Source: QAMH01 sp964435565 | GTDB taxonomy: Bacteria > Actinomycetota > Coriobacteriia > Coriobacteriales > QAMH01 | Direction of reading: 5' to 3' | DNA: 38,587 nucleotides | Assembly: GCA_964435565.1 (NCBI GenBank) | Contig: CAYSZR010000013.1 | Coordinates: 1-38,587 of the forward strand | Shown: one piece after another, positions 25,386-33,741 of the stretch | Layout: every line of letters starts with the position of its first letter | Position numbering within the stretch: the first letter of the stretch is position 1 | Made by a program: the position numbers and the translations under genes | The notes under the pieces: generated by a model | What the model was told of the DNA's origin: nothing | Databases searched by the model: none | Seen by the model: the letters and a program-made list of their open reading frames with translations, nothing else

Positions 25386-25419
25386 GACGGCCTAGCCGAA
25401 TTAATTCGGCTAGGCCGTC
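25386..25419. terminator. Perfect 34-bp palindrome after hcp
   Basis: The arm GACGGCCTAGCCGAATT is followed directly by its reverse complement, with no spacer. It begins 22 bases after the hcp stop. The following bases are pyrimidine-rich (TTCCGTCTG...) but without a long T-run. Probable hcp terminator; it might also be a protein-binding site. Confidence 0.65.
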
Positions 25420-25499
25420 TTCCGTCTGCGTGTTCGTTCTCCTCTTCATGCTCGTCGAGCAGTAGAATCTTTGAGATTGTCGATGAGGGGGACTGCAGG

Positions 25500-27083
25500 A
25501 TGGAATTTATCGGTACTTTTTGGGCTCTTATTCCGCCCGTTGTTGCGATTGCGCTTGCGCTTATAACCAAAGAAACCTATACGTCGTTGTTTGTGGGTGT
25601 TGTGGTTGGAGCGCTGCTCCTTGCCGGTTTCGATCCTATTGAGACCATTAACTACATTATCTCGGGATCGGTTGGTCAAGGGGAAGACGTGATAAAGGTC
25701 GGCTTTCTCAATGCCGTGAGCGAGCCGTTCAACGCCGGCATTTTCGTTTTCCTTGTTATGCTCGGCATCATGGTCGCAATTATCAACGCCGCAGGCGGGT
25801 CTGCCGTTTTTGGCAGGTGGGCTGCTCGACATATTAAAAACCGAACAGGAGCCCAGCTTGCGACTTTTCTTCTGGGCGTCTTAATCTTCATTGACGATTA
25901 TTTCAACTGCCTTACCGTTGGAGCTGTTATGCGCCCCGTGACCGATGAGCAGAGGGTCTCGCGCGCTAAGCTCTCTTATATCATTGACGCAACGGCTGCT
26001 CCTATTTGCATGATCGCGCCGATTTCTTCCTGGGCGGCTGCTGTTTCCGCAACGGCTTCTGATTTGGATACGGGTATCACGGGCATTCAGCTCTTCATCC
26101 AGGCAATTCCTTATAATTTCTATTCATTGCTTACCATCGTATTCGTCATCGGTATCAGTCTTATGCGTTTTGACTATGGCCCTATGGCGCGTGCTGAAAT
26201 GGAAGCATATCGCAATGGCCTGCTGGGCTCTTTGGGTGATGCCAAAGAGGTTGAAAACGAGCGGGCGTCACTTTTGGATATGCTTATCCCTGTTATCGTC
26301 CTTATCGTTTTTTGCGTTATTGGCATGATGTATGTCGGAGGGTTTTGGGATCCGGCTCAAGAAGGTTATATGGACCTCGCTCTTGCATTTGGCAATACGG
26401 ACGCTTCGGTTGGTTTGCCCTGGGGTTCTCTCATCGCCTTAATCATCACCTTCCTTTATATGCTATGCCGCCGTGTGGTGACATTTGCCCAGGCCGCCGA
26501 AAGCATTGTGAATGGTTTTAAGGCCATGGTACCTGCAATGTTGATTTTGACCTTCGCCCTTACGCTCAAGCTTACGACAAACGCGCTTGGCGCTGACGTA
26601 TACGTTGCTGGTCTTATGGGAGGCGCTGCAGAGGGGCTTTATTCAATGTTACCCGCCATAATCTTCCTGGTTGGCCTCGGTCTCTCGTTTGCAACGGGCA
26701 CGAGCTGGGGGACTTTCGGTATCTTGATTCCTATCGTGCTGCCGATTTTCGATAGCCAGCCAGAACTGCTTACCATTGGTATTTCTGCCTGCCTTGCCGG
26801 CGCGGTTTGTGGCGATCATTGTTCTCCGATTTCAGATACCACGATTATGGCTTCTGCGGGAGCAAACGTGAACCATATCACTCATGTTTCAACTCAGCTG
26901 CCCTATGCGCTTACTGTAGCGGCGCTTTCTTTTGTCTGTTTTGTCATTGCTGGTTTCGTGCAGAACTGGGTTATCTGTCTTGGCATTGGAATAGCGTTGA
27001 CGATCGTCACGCTTTTCGTCTTACGCGCTACCGTGGGCAAACGGATCGATAAAGAGTACATGCAGCCAGAAACAGCGGCCTGA
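25500..27083 (+). CDS. NhaC-type Na+/H+ antiporter family protein
   Basis: 527 residues from the ATG at 25500, chosen because GAGGGGG lies about 8 bases upstream. Roughly 11-12 membrane segments. It has family patterns of the NhaC superfamily: the FIDDYFNCLTVGAVMRPVTD loop, FATGTSWGTFGILIPI and GDHCSPISDTTIMAS with its acidic and polar residues in broken helices. Members exchange Na+ with H+, or organic anions or amino acids with ions, so the true substrate is open. It stands alone between hcp and a small membrane protein. Confidence 0.9.
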   Translation: MEFIGTFWALIPPVVAIALALITKETYTSLFVGVVVGALLLAGFDPIETINYIISGSVGQGEDVIKVGFLNAVSEPFNAGIFVFLVMLGIMVAIINAAGGSAVFGRWAARHIKNRTGAQLATFLLGVLIFIDDYFNCLTVGAVMRPVTDEQRVSRAKLSYIIDATAAPICMIAPISSWAAAVSATASDLDTGITGIQLFIQAIPYNFYSLLTIVFVIGISLMRFDYGPMARAEMEAYRNGLLGSLGDAKEVENERASLLDMLIPVIVLIVFCVIGMMYVGGFWDPAQEGYMDLALAFGNTDASVGLPWGSLIALIITFLYMLCRRVVTFAQAAESIVNGFKAMVPAMLILTFALTLKLTTNALGADVYVAGLMGGAAEGLYSMLPAIIFLVGLGLSFATGTSWGTFGILIPIVLPIFDSQPELLTIGISACLAGAVCGDHCSPISDTTIMASAGANVNHITHVSTQLPYALTVAALSFVCFVIAGFVQNWVICLGIGIALTIVTLFVLRATVGKRIDKEYMQPETAA

Positions 27084-27226
27084 CAGCCGCAAAACATACC
27101 CAATGTTAGAAGGTGAACGTTTCCGCTTTCTAGTCTTGCGCTATTATGGCAGGTGCACGATGACGCGCTGTGAAACATGATATATACGTAGACAGAACGC
27201 ACTGTTCAAGAGAATGGCTAGATAGT

Positions 27227-27820
27227 ATGGCCAAACACGAAAAATACGAACGCGACGATAATCCCATCGACTGGAGTGCTTTCGGCGAAGCCGAGCGCAA
27301 GCCGATGCATCTTAAGGGCTGCAAAGAGCTCCGTCTGGTTTCGCTCGTTTTGATTGCGTTAGGGATTGGCGGAATCATATTCGGCACAAATATGCTTGTT
27401 GGAGCATTTGGGGAGCTTTCTCAATCTGGAGATGGCGCTATGCTTTTCGTTACAAGTTTTAGCGATTATTGGCGCCCCGTCTTCATAATGTTTATCGGGC
27501 TCGTGACTCTTATCCCGGCGACGTTCGGCCTTCAGACAGCGTCTAATCCGGGGTCGTTCTTAACACCAACCATTCTTGGTATCGCTGGTATCGTGGCGCC
27601 TTTGCTCTTTGCTTTGATAATAATTATTACAGGAGCCTTACGCGGCGATATGGACATTGTCCTTTTTTTGACTATGGCGATTTGCGCAATCGGCGCCGGC
27701 ATCTATCTTCTTTTTGTTGTGCGCGTTCACAAGGCGTTTAATCTTGCCACCGGTGGAGTGCACAGCACGAGGCGCCCCGCTAAGGACGAAATATGGGACG
27801 AAGAATCGATTTGGAAATAG
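27227..27820 (+). CDS. Membrane protein of unknown function
   Basis: 197 residues from the ATG at 27227; a GTG at 27170 would add 19 residues, and neither has a clear ribosome site. A charged N-terminal segment of about 35 residues is followed by four hydrophobic segments: one near LVSLVLIALGIGGIIFG, one near YWRPVFIMFIGLVTLI, one near GIVAPLLFALIIIITG and one near LFLTMAICAIGAGIYLLFV. A hydrophilic tail rich in charged residues and Trp ends the protein. No motif identifies a function. It follows the antiporter by about 140 bp and is convergent with the DtxR-type regulator. Confidence 0.7.
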   Translation: MAKHEKYERDDNPIDWSAFGEAERKPMHLKGCKELRLVSLVLIALGIGGIIFGTNMLVGAFGELSQSGDGAMLFVTSFSDYWRPVFIMFIGLVTLIPATFGLQTASNPGSFLTPTILGIAGIVAPLLFALIIIITGALRGDMDIVLFLTMAICAIGAGIYLLFVVRVHKAFNLATGGVHSTRRPAKDEIWDEESIWK

Positions 27821-27871
27821 TTCCGAACGCCTTATCCGGCAAATTATCCAGATGACTGGCCTTGGCTCATC

Positions 27872-28294
27872 CTAGCTCGTGTGGATCCCCATGGTTTCGC
27901 CGGTAAGAGATGTGTAGTTGCTCTCATACCAGGCAATCCATTTATCCATCGTGTCTTGGCTGATGGTGTGTTCCATCTCACACGCCTCGACGTTGGCCAC
28001 TTCTTCTTCAACGCCGAGCACTTCAATCAGAAAAGCGCGCAGGACCTTATGGCGCATGAAAATATGTTCGCCATATTCTTCCCCCGCGTCTGTGAGCGTG
28101 ATTTCGCCATATCGTTCCTGGTTGATATATCCCATTTCGCGCAGGTTCTTAGTTGCGCGGGCAACGCTTGCCTTTGAAAAACCCAGCTCGTTTGCTACGT
28201 CGACGGAACGCACCGACCCGCTTCCGCGTTTTGCCAAGTCATATATAGCCTCGATGTAATCTTCGTATGAGGATGTCAGATCGCCAATAGCCAC
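27872..28294 (-). CDS. DtxR/MntR family metal-dependent regulator
   Basis: 140 residues from the GTG at 28294, with GGGG 6 bases upstream; the open frame reaches 28399, but the shorter form matches the normal MntR size and begins with the usual TSSYEDYIEAIYDL helix. The winged helix covers about residues 9-60 (VDVANELGFSKASVARATKN). The dimerisation and metal part follows: HIFMRHKVLRAFLIEVLG, then EACEMEHTIS with the E-x2-C-x-M-E-H metal motif. A cysteine in that motif is found in IdeR/DtxR-type proteins, whereas MntR has Glu there, so iron is as likely as manganese. A small Cys-rich membrane protein precedes it in the same direction. Confidence 0.88.
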   Translation of the reverse strand: MAIGDLTSSYEDYIEAIYDLAKRGSGSVRSVDVANELGFSKASVARATKNLREMGYINQERYGEITLTDAGEEYGEHIFMRHKVLRAFLIEVLGVEEEVANVEACEMEHTISQDTMDKWIAWYESNYTSLTGETMGIHTS

Positions 28295-28350
28295 CAAAGA
28301 CCCCGTCTCATATATGCCGTTTCTATAGCTTGCATTGTACAACGCGCTTC

Positions 28351-28578
28351 TCAGCTTGTGGGTGGAGTGCCGCAGCGCGATCGAGCCGAAGACGTGCATC
28401 CTGAGCTATTTGCCATCGTACAAGTTGCGCAGGGGAGCCCTAGATCGAATTCGTTTGCATCGGGTTTCATCTGCTGACGGTGCTGCAGTTGGTTTTGACG
28501 CAGAAAAGTTGCCTTGATGGCAAAAACCGCCCAAAAGGCAATGAAAATCAATATGGCCGCGCTTAGCAGATTCATCAT
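28351..28578 (-). CDS. Small one-helix membrane protein with four cysteines
   Basis: 75 residues (an ATG three bases later is an equally good start). Residues 3-22 are one hydrophobic helix; a basic linker follows; then cysteines at 50, 53, 61 and 69 (C-x2-C-x7-C-x7-C). This layout resembles the Cys-rich membrane proteins often encoded beside feoB, but the match is by pattern only. It ends 56 bp before the DtxR-type regulator on the same strand, and a possible metal operator lies just before it. These support a role in metal uptake or sensing, by inference. Confidence 0.5.
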   Translation of the reverse strand: MMNLLSAAILIFIAFWAVFAIKATFLRQNQLQHRQQMKPDANEFDLGLPCATCTMANSSGCTSSARSRCGTPPTS

Positions 28579-28587
28579 ATCCTATAT

Positions 28588-28603
28588 GTTAACCATTGCT
28601 AAC
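28588..28603. promoter_or_regulatory. Possible DtxR-type operator and promoter
   Basis: GTTAACCATTGCTAAC, an imperfect palindrome (12 of 16 positions symmetric) of the TTA-N-TAA type bound by DtxR/MntR proteins. On the minus strand it directly follows a TTGACA (plus 28608-28613), so bound repressor would block that promoter. The -10 element is unclear. It also lies upstream of ahcY on the plus strand. Confidence 0.4.
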
Positions 28604-28683
28604 TAATTGTCAATCAAACATTTGATGACGGAGTTTGGTTACGTGTTAGTATGAACGGCATGTATTTTTACGAGGAGGAAGCA

Positions 28684-29943
28684 ATGGCTTACGATATCAC
28701 CGACATAGATCTTGCAGACGCTGGCCGCGAGCGTATTTTATGGGCTGACCGCGACATGCCTGTTCTTGCGCAGATCCGCGAGCGCTTCGAAAGTGAAAAG
28801 CCTTTCGATGGAATGACCATTGGGTGCTGTCTGCATGTAACAACTGAGACTGCCAATCTTGTGCGCACGATGATTGCTGGCGGCGCGCATGTGGCACTGT
28901 GCGCATCAAACCCGCTGTCAACTCAAGACGATACCGCTGCGGCTCTTGTGAAGCATTACGGAGCGGATGTTTTCGCCCGATGCGGTGAGGATACGCAAAC
29001 CTATTACCAGCATCTTGATCAGGTTATCGACCAGCACCCGACTGTGACTATGGATGATGGTGCCGACTTGTGCGATCGCATCCACGGCGAGCGAAATGAC
29101 GCGCTCGATTACGTGATCGGTGGCACTGAAGAGACCACGACGGGCGTAATCCGCCTTGCTGCGATGTCAGCCGCCGGTGCGCTTAAATATCCGAGCTTCA
29201 ATGTGAACGATGCCAACACCAAGCATTTCTTCGACAATCGCTATGGGACTGGTCAGTCCACGCTTGACGGTGTGGTTCGTGCAACAAACCGCTTGCTTGC
29301 GGGTCGTACGCTTGTCGTTTCGGGCTATGGTTTTTGCGGCCGTGGCCTTGCATTGCGCGCTGCCGGAATGGGCATGAAGGTCATTGTTTGCGAGATTGAT
29401 CCACTGAAGGCCCTAGAAGCGCACATGGAGGGCTATCGTGTCATGAAGGCGAGCGAGGCAGCGAAAGAAGCCGATATTTGGATTACCGTGACTGGTGATT
29501 TGAACGTTATCGACGAGCCGGCATTCAACAACATGAAAAGCGGCGCAATCATCTGCAACTCCGGACACTTTAATTCCGAGATTAATATCCCCTGGCTTGA
29601 CGAGCATGCTGTCAAGAAGGAAACCCTGAAGCCGCTTGTTGATGAGTACACCCTACCTGATGGTCGCACGGTTATCTTGCTTGCCGAAGGCCGTCTCGTG
29701 AACCTGTCTGCAGCCGAGGGTCATCCTGCTGAAGTAATGGATATGAGCTTTGCCAATCAGGTGCTTGCGGCTGAGTATGTCGTGAAACATGCAAATGAGC
29801 TCGAGCCGAGATGCTATAACATCCCTGCGGAAATCGATGATGAGATAGCCAAGGTTAAACTTGCAACGTTGGGTGTGGAAATAGATACGCTCACTCCCGC
29901 GCAGGAGAAGTACCTTAACACTTGGACTATGGGCACCGTATAG
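28684..29943 (+). CDS. ahcY: Adenosylhomocysteinase (S-adenosylhomocysteine hydrolase), short type
   Basis: Splits S-adenosylhomocysteine (or, in some archaea, S-inosylhomocysteine) into homocysteine and a nucleoside, with bound NAD. 419 residues from the ATG at 28684 (AGGAGG 5 bases upstream). Present are ASNPLSTQDD near residue 74, TEETTTG with E150, NDANTKHFFDN with K180 and D184, the NAD site G214-Y-G-F-C-G-R-G221, SGHFNSEI and LAEGRLVNLSAAEGHP. The C-terminus stops at WTMGTV and lacks the K/Y extension that reaches the next subunit's NAD in the long enzymes. This is the archaeal/Thermotoga-like short form. mtnA follows 125 bp downstream. Confidence 0.95.
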   Translation: MAYDITDIDLADAGRERILWADRDMPVLAQIRERFESEKPFDGMTIGCCLHVTTETANLVRTMIAGGAHVALCASNPLSTQDDTAAALVKHYGADVFARCGEDTQTYYQHLDQVIDQHPTVTMDDGADLCDRIHGERNDALDYVIGGTEETTTGVIRLAAMSAAGALKYPSFNVNDANTKHFFDNRYGTGQSTLDGVVRATNRLLAGRTLVVSGYGFCGRGLALRAAGMGMKVIVCEIDPLKALEAHMEGYRVMKASEAAKEADIWITVTGDLNVIDEPAFNNMKSGAIICNSGHFNSEINIPWLDEHAVKKETLKPLVDEYTLPDGRTVILLAEGRLVNLSAAEGHPAEVMDMSFANQVLAAEYVVKHANELEPRCYNIPAEIDDEIAKVKLATLGVEIDTLTPAQEKYLNTWTMGTV

Positions 29944-30068
29944 AGTCACGTCAATGTTAAGGAAACGGCCCCTTGCACGAAGGCCACGACAATGAATATC
30001 TGCCGCACCGTACGCGAGGTGGTAGTATTCTTGCCGTATATTCTTAAGATAAAGGCGGTGCTATAACC

Positions 30069-31232
30069 ATGGTGGGAGAATTTCTTCCGCGATCGCTTGA
30101 ATGGAAACCCGCGCTTGAAGGATGGGTTCCCAGCGCTCTTACAACAGCAAAACTCGATGATGCCGCTGCGCGTCTCATGGTTCTTGATCAGAGGCTTTTG
30201 CCGCGCAATGTCGAATATGTCGACTGCTTTTCGTCTAAGCAGGTTTGCGACCTGATTGCCGATCTTGCCGTGCGCGGTGCGCCGGCGATTGGGGCGGCCG
30301 GTGCCTTCGCCATCGCTTTATGGGCGAAGAACGAATGGCCCGTCATTCGCGAGGCAAAGCGACAGGCGAATCCGAAAAGCGATGTTGATTCGATTATGGT
30401 GTTCGCAAATAAGCTCGAGCAGCGGGGTAAGGAAATCATATCCACGCGACCGACCGCAGTGAATCTTGCGTGGGCCGTCGACCAGCAGGTCCAGCGCGCA
30501 AAGGCAGACGCGCATCGGGATATGCGCGTGGAAGAGATAGTTGACGGACTCGAGGAAAACGCGCTGCAGATCATGGAAGACGAAATCGCCTCCTGCAAGG
30601 CGATTGGGGAAAACGGTGCTGCGATATTCGCGGGACTTGCTCAGCAGCTTGGACGCCCGCTGCGGGTTGAGACGCATTGCAACGCCGGCGCTCTGGGTAC
30701 GGTTGCATGGGGCACGGCGACATCGGTGATCTATCATGCCTATGAAGCGGGCGATATCGAGAAGGTATGGGTCGATGAAACCCGCCCAGTTGAACAAGGC
30801 GCGCGTCTTACTGCATGGGAGCTGGGTAAATGCGGCGTTCCCTATACGCTTATCTGTGACAATATGGCCGGCTCTTTGATGGGGCAGCGTCAGGTTGATG
30901 CCGTAATCGTGGGCGCTGACCGCGTGTGCGCAAATGGCGATATCGCGAACAAGATCGGCACATACCCTCTCGCGGTTGTCGCGAGCTATCACGGCGTCCC
31001 ATTTTTCGTGGCGGCGCCTCAGTCTACGTTTGACCGCACCCTTATGACGGGAGACGAGATCGAAATAGAGCAACGGGATGCTCAGGAAGTGCGTTGTATG
31101 CCCTACGGGCACCAATGGCTCCAGATTGCGCCAAGTGATTGCGATGTGCACAACCCTGCCTTCGATGTGACTCCCAATGAGCTTATCAAGGCGATTATCA
31201 CGGAAACGGGTATCGAGTTCGCCCAGGAATAG
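30069..31232 (+). CDS. mtnA: S-methyl-5-thioribose-1-phosphate isomerase
   Basis: Isomerises methylthioribose-1-phosphate to the ribulose form during recycling of methylthioadenosine; some homologues act on 5-deoxyribose-1-phosphate. 387 residues, related to eIF2B alpha. The loop RGAPAIG is at 69-75, catalytic C204 in ETHCNAGALGT and D284 in GADRVCANGD, as expected. The ATG has AAGGCGG about 11 bases upstream, a rather long spacing. It follows ahcY on the same strand; other methionine salvage genes (mtnK, mtnN, mtnB) are absent from this window. It is convergent with hypB, 12 bp apart. Confidence 0.95.
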   Translation: MVGEFLPRSLEWKPALEGWVPSALTTAKLDDAAARLMVLDQRLLPRNVEYVDCFSSKQVCDLIADLAVRGAPAIGAAGAFAIALWAKNEWPVIREAKRQANPKSDVDSIMVFANKLEQRGKEIISTRPTAVNLAWAVDQQVQRAKADAHRDMRVEEIVDGLEENALQIMEDEIASCKAIGENGAAIFAGLAQQLGRPLRVETHCNAGALGTVAWGTATSVIYHAYEAGDIEKVWVDETRPVEQGARLTAWELGKCGVPYTLICDNMAGSLMGQRQVDAVIVGADRVCANGDIANKIGTYPLAVVASYHGVPFFVAAPQSTFDRTLMTGDEIEIEQRDAQEVRCMPYGHQWLQIAPSDCDVHNPAFDVTPNELIKAIITETGIEFAQE

Positions 31233-31244
31233 CCCGAAGGCAGA

Positions 31245-31904
31245 CTAATTTCGAAAGGCTTCGATCTGGCTTGAAAGCCAGTTTGCCCAGTCGTCTACGC
31301 CTTCTCCTTTGGTAGCCGCAATGGCAAAACACGGCGCATTGGGATTAAGTTGCTCGATATGTTCATCAAAGAGCGACTTGTCGAAGGTGAAGGCCGGCAT
31401 GACATCGACTTTATTGAGGATGATCGCGTCTGCCGCCTGGAACATGCCGGGGTATTTCAACGGCTTGTCATCACCTTCGGGGACTGAAAGAATCATCATC
31501 TTGATGTTCTCGCCAAGATAGAAATCAGCGGGGCACACGAGATTCCCTACATTTTCAATGAAGATAAGGTCGATGTTGTCAAGATCAAGCACGTCAAGTG
31601 CCCTTTTTAGCATATCTGATTCCAGATGACATGTCCCTGCCGTGTTTATTTGGACCGCGGGGATACCGAGGTTCTTGATGGTTTGCGAATCTACATCGCT
31701 AGCGATGTCACCTTCGATAACGGCGATTCCATAACGGTCACGCAGTGCATTGATGGTTGCAACGATGGTTGAGGTTTTTCCGGAGCCGGGGCTCGCGAGC
31801 ACGTTGACCATATAGACGCCTTTTTCGTCAAGTGCGGCACGGTTTTCAGCGGCCAGCTCGTCGTTCTTATTGAGAATCTTGGTTTCCAAATCGATATGGG
31901 CCAT
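31245..31904 (-). CDS. hypB: Hydrogenase/urease nickel incorporation GTPase HypB
   Basis: GTPase that delivers nickel, with HypA, to [NiFe] hydrogenase precursors. 219 residues. The P-loop is A37-SPGSGK-T44; switch segment EGDIASDVD; metal site G-T-C92-H93 in the NTAGTCHLE segment; guanine-binding NKVD. It lacks the N-terminal CxxC and His-rich regions that store nickel in some homologues. The ribosome site is GAAAGGA before the ATG. It is the last gene of tatB-tatC-hypA-hypB, 21 bp after hypA. The target enzyme is not in this window. Confidence 0.96.
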   Translation of the reverse strand: MAHIDLETKILNKNDELAAENRAALDEKGVYMVNVLASPGSGKTSTIVATINALRDRYGIAVIEGDIASDVDSQTIKNLGIPAVQINTAGTCHLESDMLKRALDVLDLDNIDLIFIENVGNLVCPADFYLGENIKMMILSVPEGDDKPLKYPGMFQAADAIILNKVDVMPAFTFDKSLFDEHIEQLNPNAPCFAIAATKGEGVDDWANWLSSQIEAFRN

Positions 31905-31925
31905 CTCGTGTCCTTTCGCGTTTTT

Positions 31926-32282
31926 CTAGTCGTCGGGTGTTTCGATTTCCATTGAGGCAACTTCAAGCTCGCGTCCCGCTATAAGCAGGGTAGCTGGTGA
32001 ATCGCATTGCGGGCAATGGTTGTGAAAGCGATCGTGATCGAATTCGGTGCCGCAATCAAGGCAACGCGAGCGAGGCGTTACGAAGTCTATCGTGAGCTTC
32101 GCACCGGCAAGCAGAGGATCGTCTTCGGAAAGCGCTTCGAAGGCGAAGTTCATGGCGTCGGGAACAACCATCGTCATATCCCCAACCCTGAGCTTGATGC
32201 CCGTGATCTTAACCGCGCCGTTTTGGCGTGCAACGGGAATGACGGAATCGAAGATTCCCTGCATCAAAGATAGCTCGTGCAC
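31926..32282 (-). CDS. hypA: Hydrogenase maturation nickel metallochaperone HypA
   Basis: Nickel chaperone that works with HypB. 118 residues. It starts with the nickel-binding MHELSL, whose His2 is the key ligand, and has the zinc ribbon C74-x2-C77 and C90-x2-C93. The start is GTG and shares its G with the tatC stop (TAGTG), so translation is coupled to tatC. Other hyp genes (hypC-hypF) are not in this window. Confidence 0.96.
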   Translation of the reverse strand: MHELSLMQGIFDSVIPVARQNGAVKITGIKLRVGDMTMVVPDAMNFAFEALSEDDPLLAGAKLTIDFVTPRSRCLDCGTEFDHDRFHNHCPQCDSPATLLIAGRELEVASMEIETPDD

Positions 32283-33052
32283 TATGCAGCCATCTCCGCT
32301 TCTTCTTCCTTGCGCTGGCGTTTGATTTTGCGTGCCAGCGCCACACGCGCCACTGCCAATGAGATTTCATAGAGCGCAACAAGTGCGGCAAACATAATGC
32401 CCATCGTCACAGGCGATGCATCCGGGGTAACAACAGCGGCTAAAACTAACAGGCCAACATAGATGTAGCGCCAGTTGGCGCGCATTTTCTTATAGGGGAC
32501 AATATTGAAGAGAATGAGGTAGAACACCACAAGAGGTAGCTCGAAGGCGATACCGAAGGCAAGCTCGAACAAGATAATCCACTTGAGGTAGTCAGTCGCT
32601 TGAGGAAGAATCTGGCCGATCGAGTTGCTCTCGCCCGTCAAAAACTGAAAGGCCGGCTCGAGGCAGAAGGAATAGCAAAACACCATACCAAAAACGAACA
32701 GGAAAACCGCGATAAAGAACGTTGGCAAAACATAGTGGCGCTCTTTGGGTTTAAGCGCAGGCAAAAAGAACGCGAGCAATTCCCAAAAGATAAGGGGGCT
32801 GCAGACGATAACCGACATGAATAATCCCACGCGAAACTTCAGCGAGAAACCTTCAAATGCCCCGGTGACGTATACCTCGCTAACGTATTCGTGTACTGGC
32901 AGGATAAGAAAGTCAATAAACTGTGGTGCAAGCAGATACATAAAGCATACGGTGACGAGCAGTGCGACGACGATGATAACGAAGCGCCGTCGAAGCTCGC
33001 CGATATGATCCATAAGCGGCATACGCGCGGGTCCGATGGGCATGTTATTCAC
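32282..33052 (-). CDS. tatC: Sec-independent protein translocase TatC
   Basis: Core receptor of the twin-arginine pathway, which exports folded, cofactor-bearing proteins. 256 residues with six membrane segments. It has the cytoplasmic MPLMDHIGELRRR segment (conserved E-L-R) and the first-loop F-x-L-K-F-R-V-G segment (EGFSLKFRVG). It overlaps tatB by 8 bp and hypA by 1 bp. Start: ATG with a few residues before the conserved region. Confidence 0.96.
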   Translation of the reverse strand: MNNMPIGPARMPLMDHIGELRRRFVIIVVALLVTVCFMYLLAPQFIDFLILPVHEYVSEVYVTGAFEGFSLKFRVGLFMSVIVCSPLIFWELLAFFLPALKPKERHYVLPTFFIAVFLFVFGMVFCYSFCLEPAFQFLTGESNSIGQILPQATDYLKWIILFELAFGIAFELPLVVFYLILFNIVPYKKMRANWRYIYVGLLVLAAVVTPDASPVTMGIMFAALVALYEISLAVARVALARKIKRQRKEEEAEMAA

Positions 33053-33614
33053 CGCCTTGTGCGTTGTCGTCGATATCGTATAGCGAAGAAGCGAGGTTTT
33101 TCTTTACTGGAGCGCTTTCAGCGGGAACGGGTTTGCCTTCAGTTTTAGACTGTTTGGCGACAGGCTCGTCGAGGACATTGGCGAAAGGATCCTGTGGAGA
33201 TTCCTGTGTCGCCGCTGATTCTTCCTGTGTACTGCCGGACTCGCTTGCCGCGCCGCTCGTGACAACACCTGCGGTTTTTGCGGGCGCTTCGGTCGGGGAT
33301 GTTGGTTTGAACATCTCCTTGAAAGGGTCGGCTATCATGCTCTTTGTTTCGTTGAAGGTCTCGTTGATGGCTGCGATGTCATCTTTGAGCGGCTTCGCAG
33401 TTTCCTCTACCTGGTCTTTATATGGCGCAACGGCCTCTTGGAAGGGGTCAGCGACCTCTTCCTTGAATTTTTTGTTAGCTGCTTCCGAAGCATCTCTGAA
33501 CTGTCTGATCGCTCGTCCTACGGTGCGCCCTATCTGGGGGAGTTTATCCGGACCAAAGATAAGGAAGGCGAAGAACAGGATGATCACCAGTTCCGTACCG
33601 CTGATTCCTAACAC
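33045..33614 (-). CDS. tatB: Twin-arginine translocase TatA/TatB family subunit
   Basis: 189 residues from GTG at 33614, which gives MLGISGTELVIILFF, the normal family start, with AGAAGGA 7 bases upstream. A TTG at 33638, also with AAGGAA upstream, would add eight residues. One membrane helix is followed by the FGPDKLPQIGR hinge, an amphipathic helix (about residues 25-45) and a long Glu/Ala/Pro-rich tail of about 120 residues. Tail length and the Glu in the helix region favour TatB over TatA. No separate TatA is seen here. Confidence 0.88.
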   Translation of the reverse strand: MLGISGTELVIILFFAFLIFGPDKLPQIGRTVGRAIRQFRDASEAANKKFKEEVADPFQEAVAPYKDQVEETAKPLKDDIAAINETFNETKSMIADPFKEMFKPTSPTEAPAKTAGVVTSGAASESGSTQEESAATQESPQDPFANVLDEPVAKQSKTEGKPVPAESAPVKKNLASSLYDIDDNAQGGE

Positions 33615-33741
33615 GAATATATCCTTCTCAAATTCCAATATTCGATTCCTTGCAAGTTCGCTACTTTACCACATGGGCTTTAGAGAAACGCTTTCCGCGG
33701 GATATAAGTTTCCGGTCGGCGAACAACGCTTTCTTGAAAAC

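Noticed and set aside
27075..27090. GCGGC/GCCGC hairpin over the antiporter stop codon as a terminator
   Set aside because: Only 5 bp of stem and no T-run follows it.
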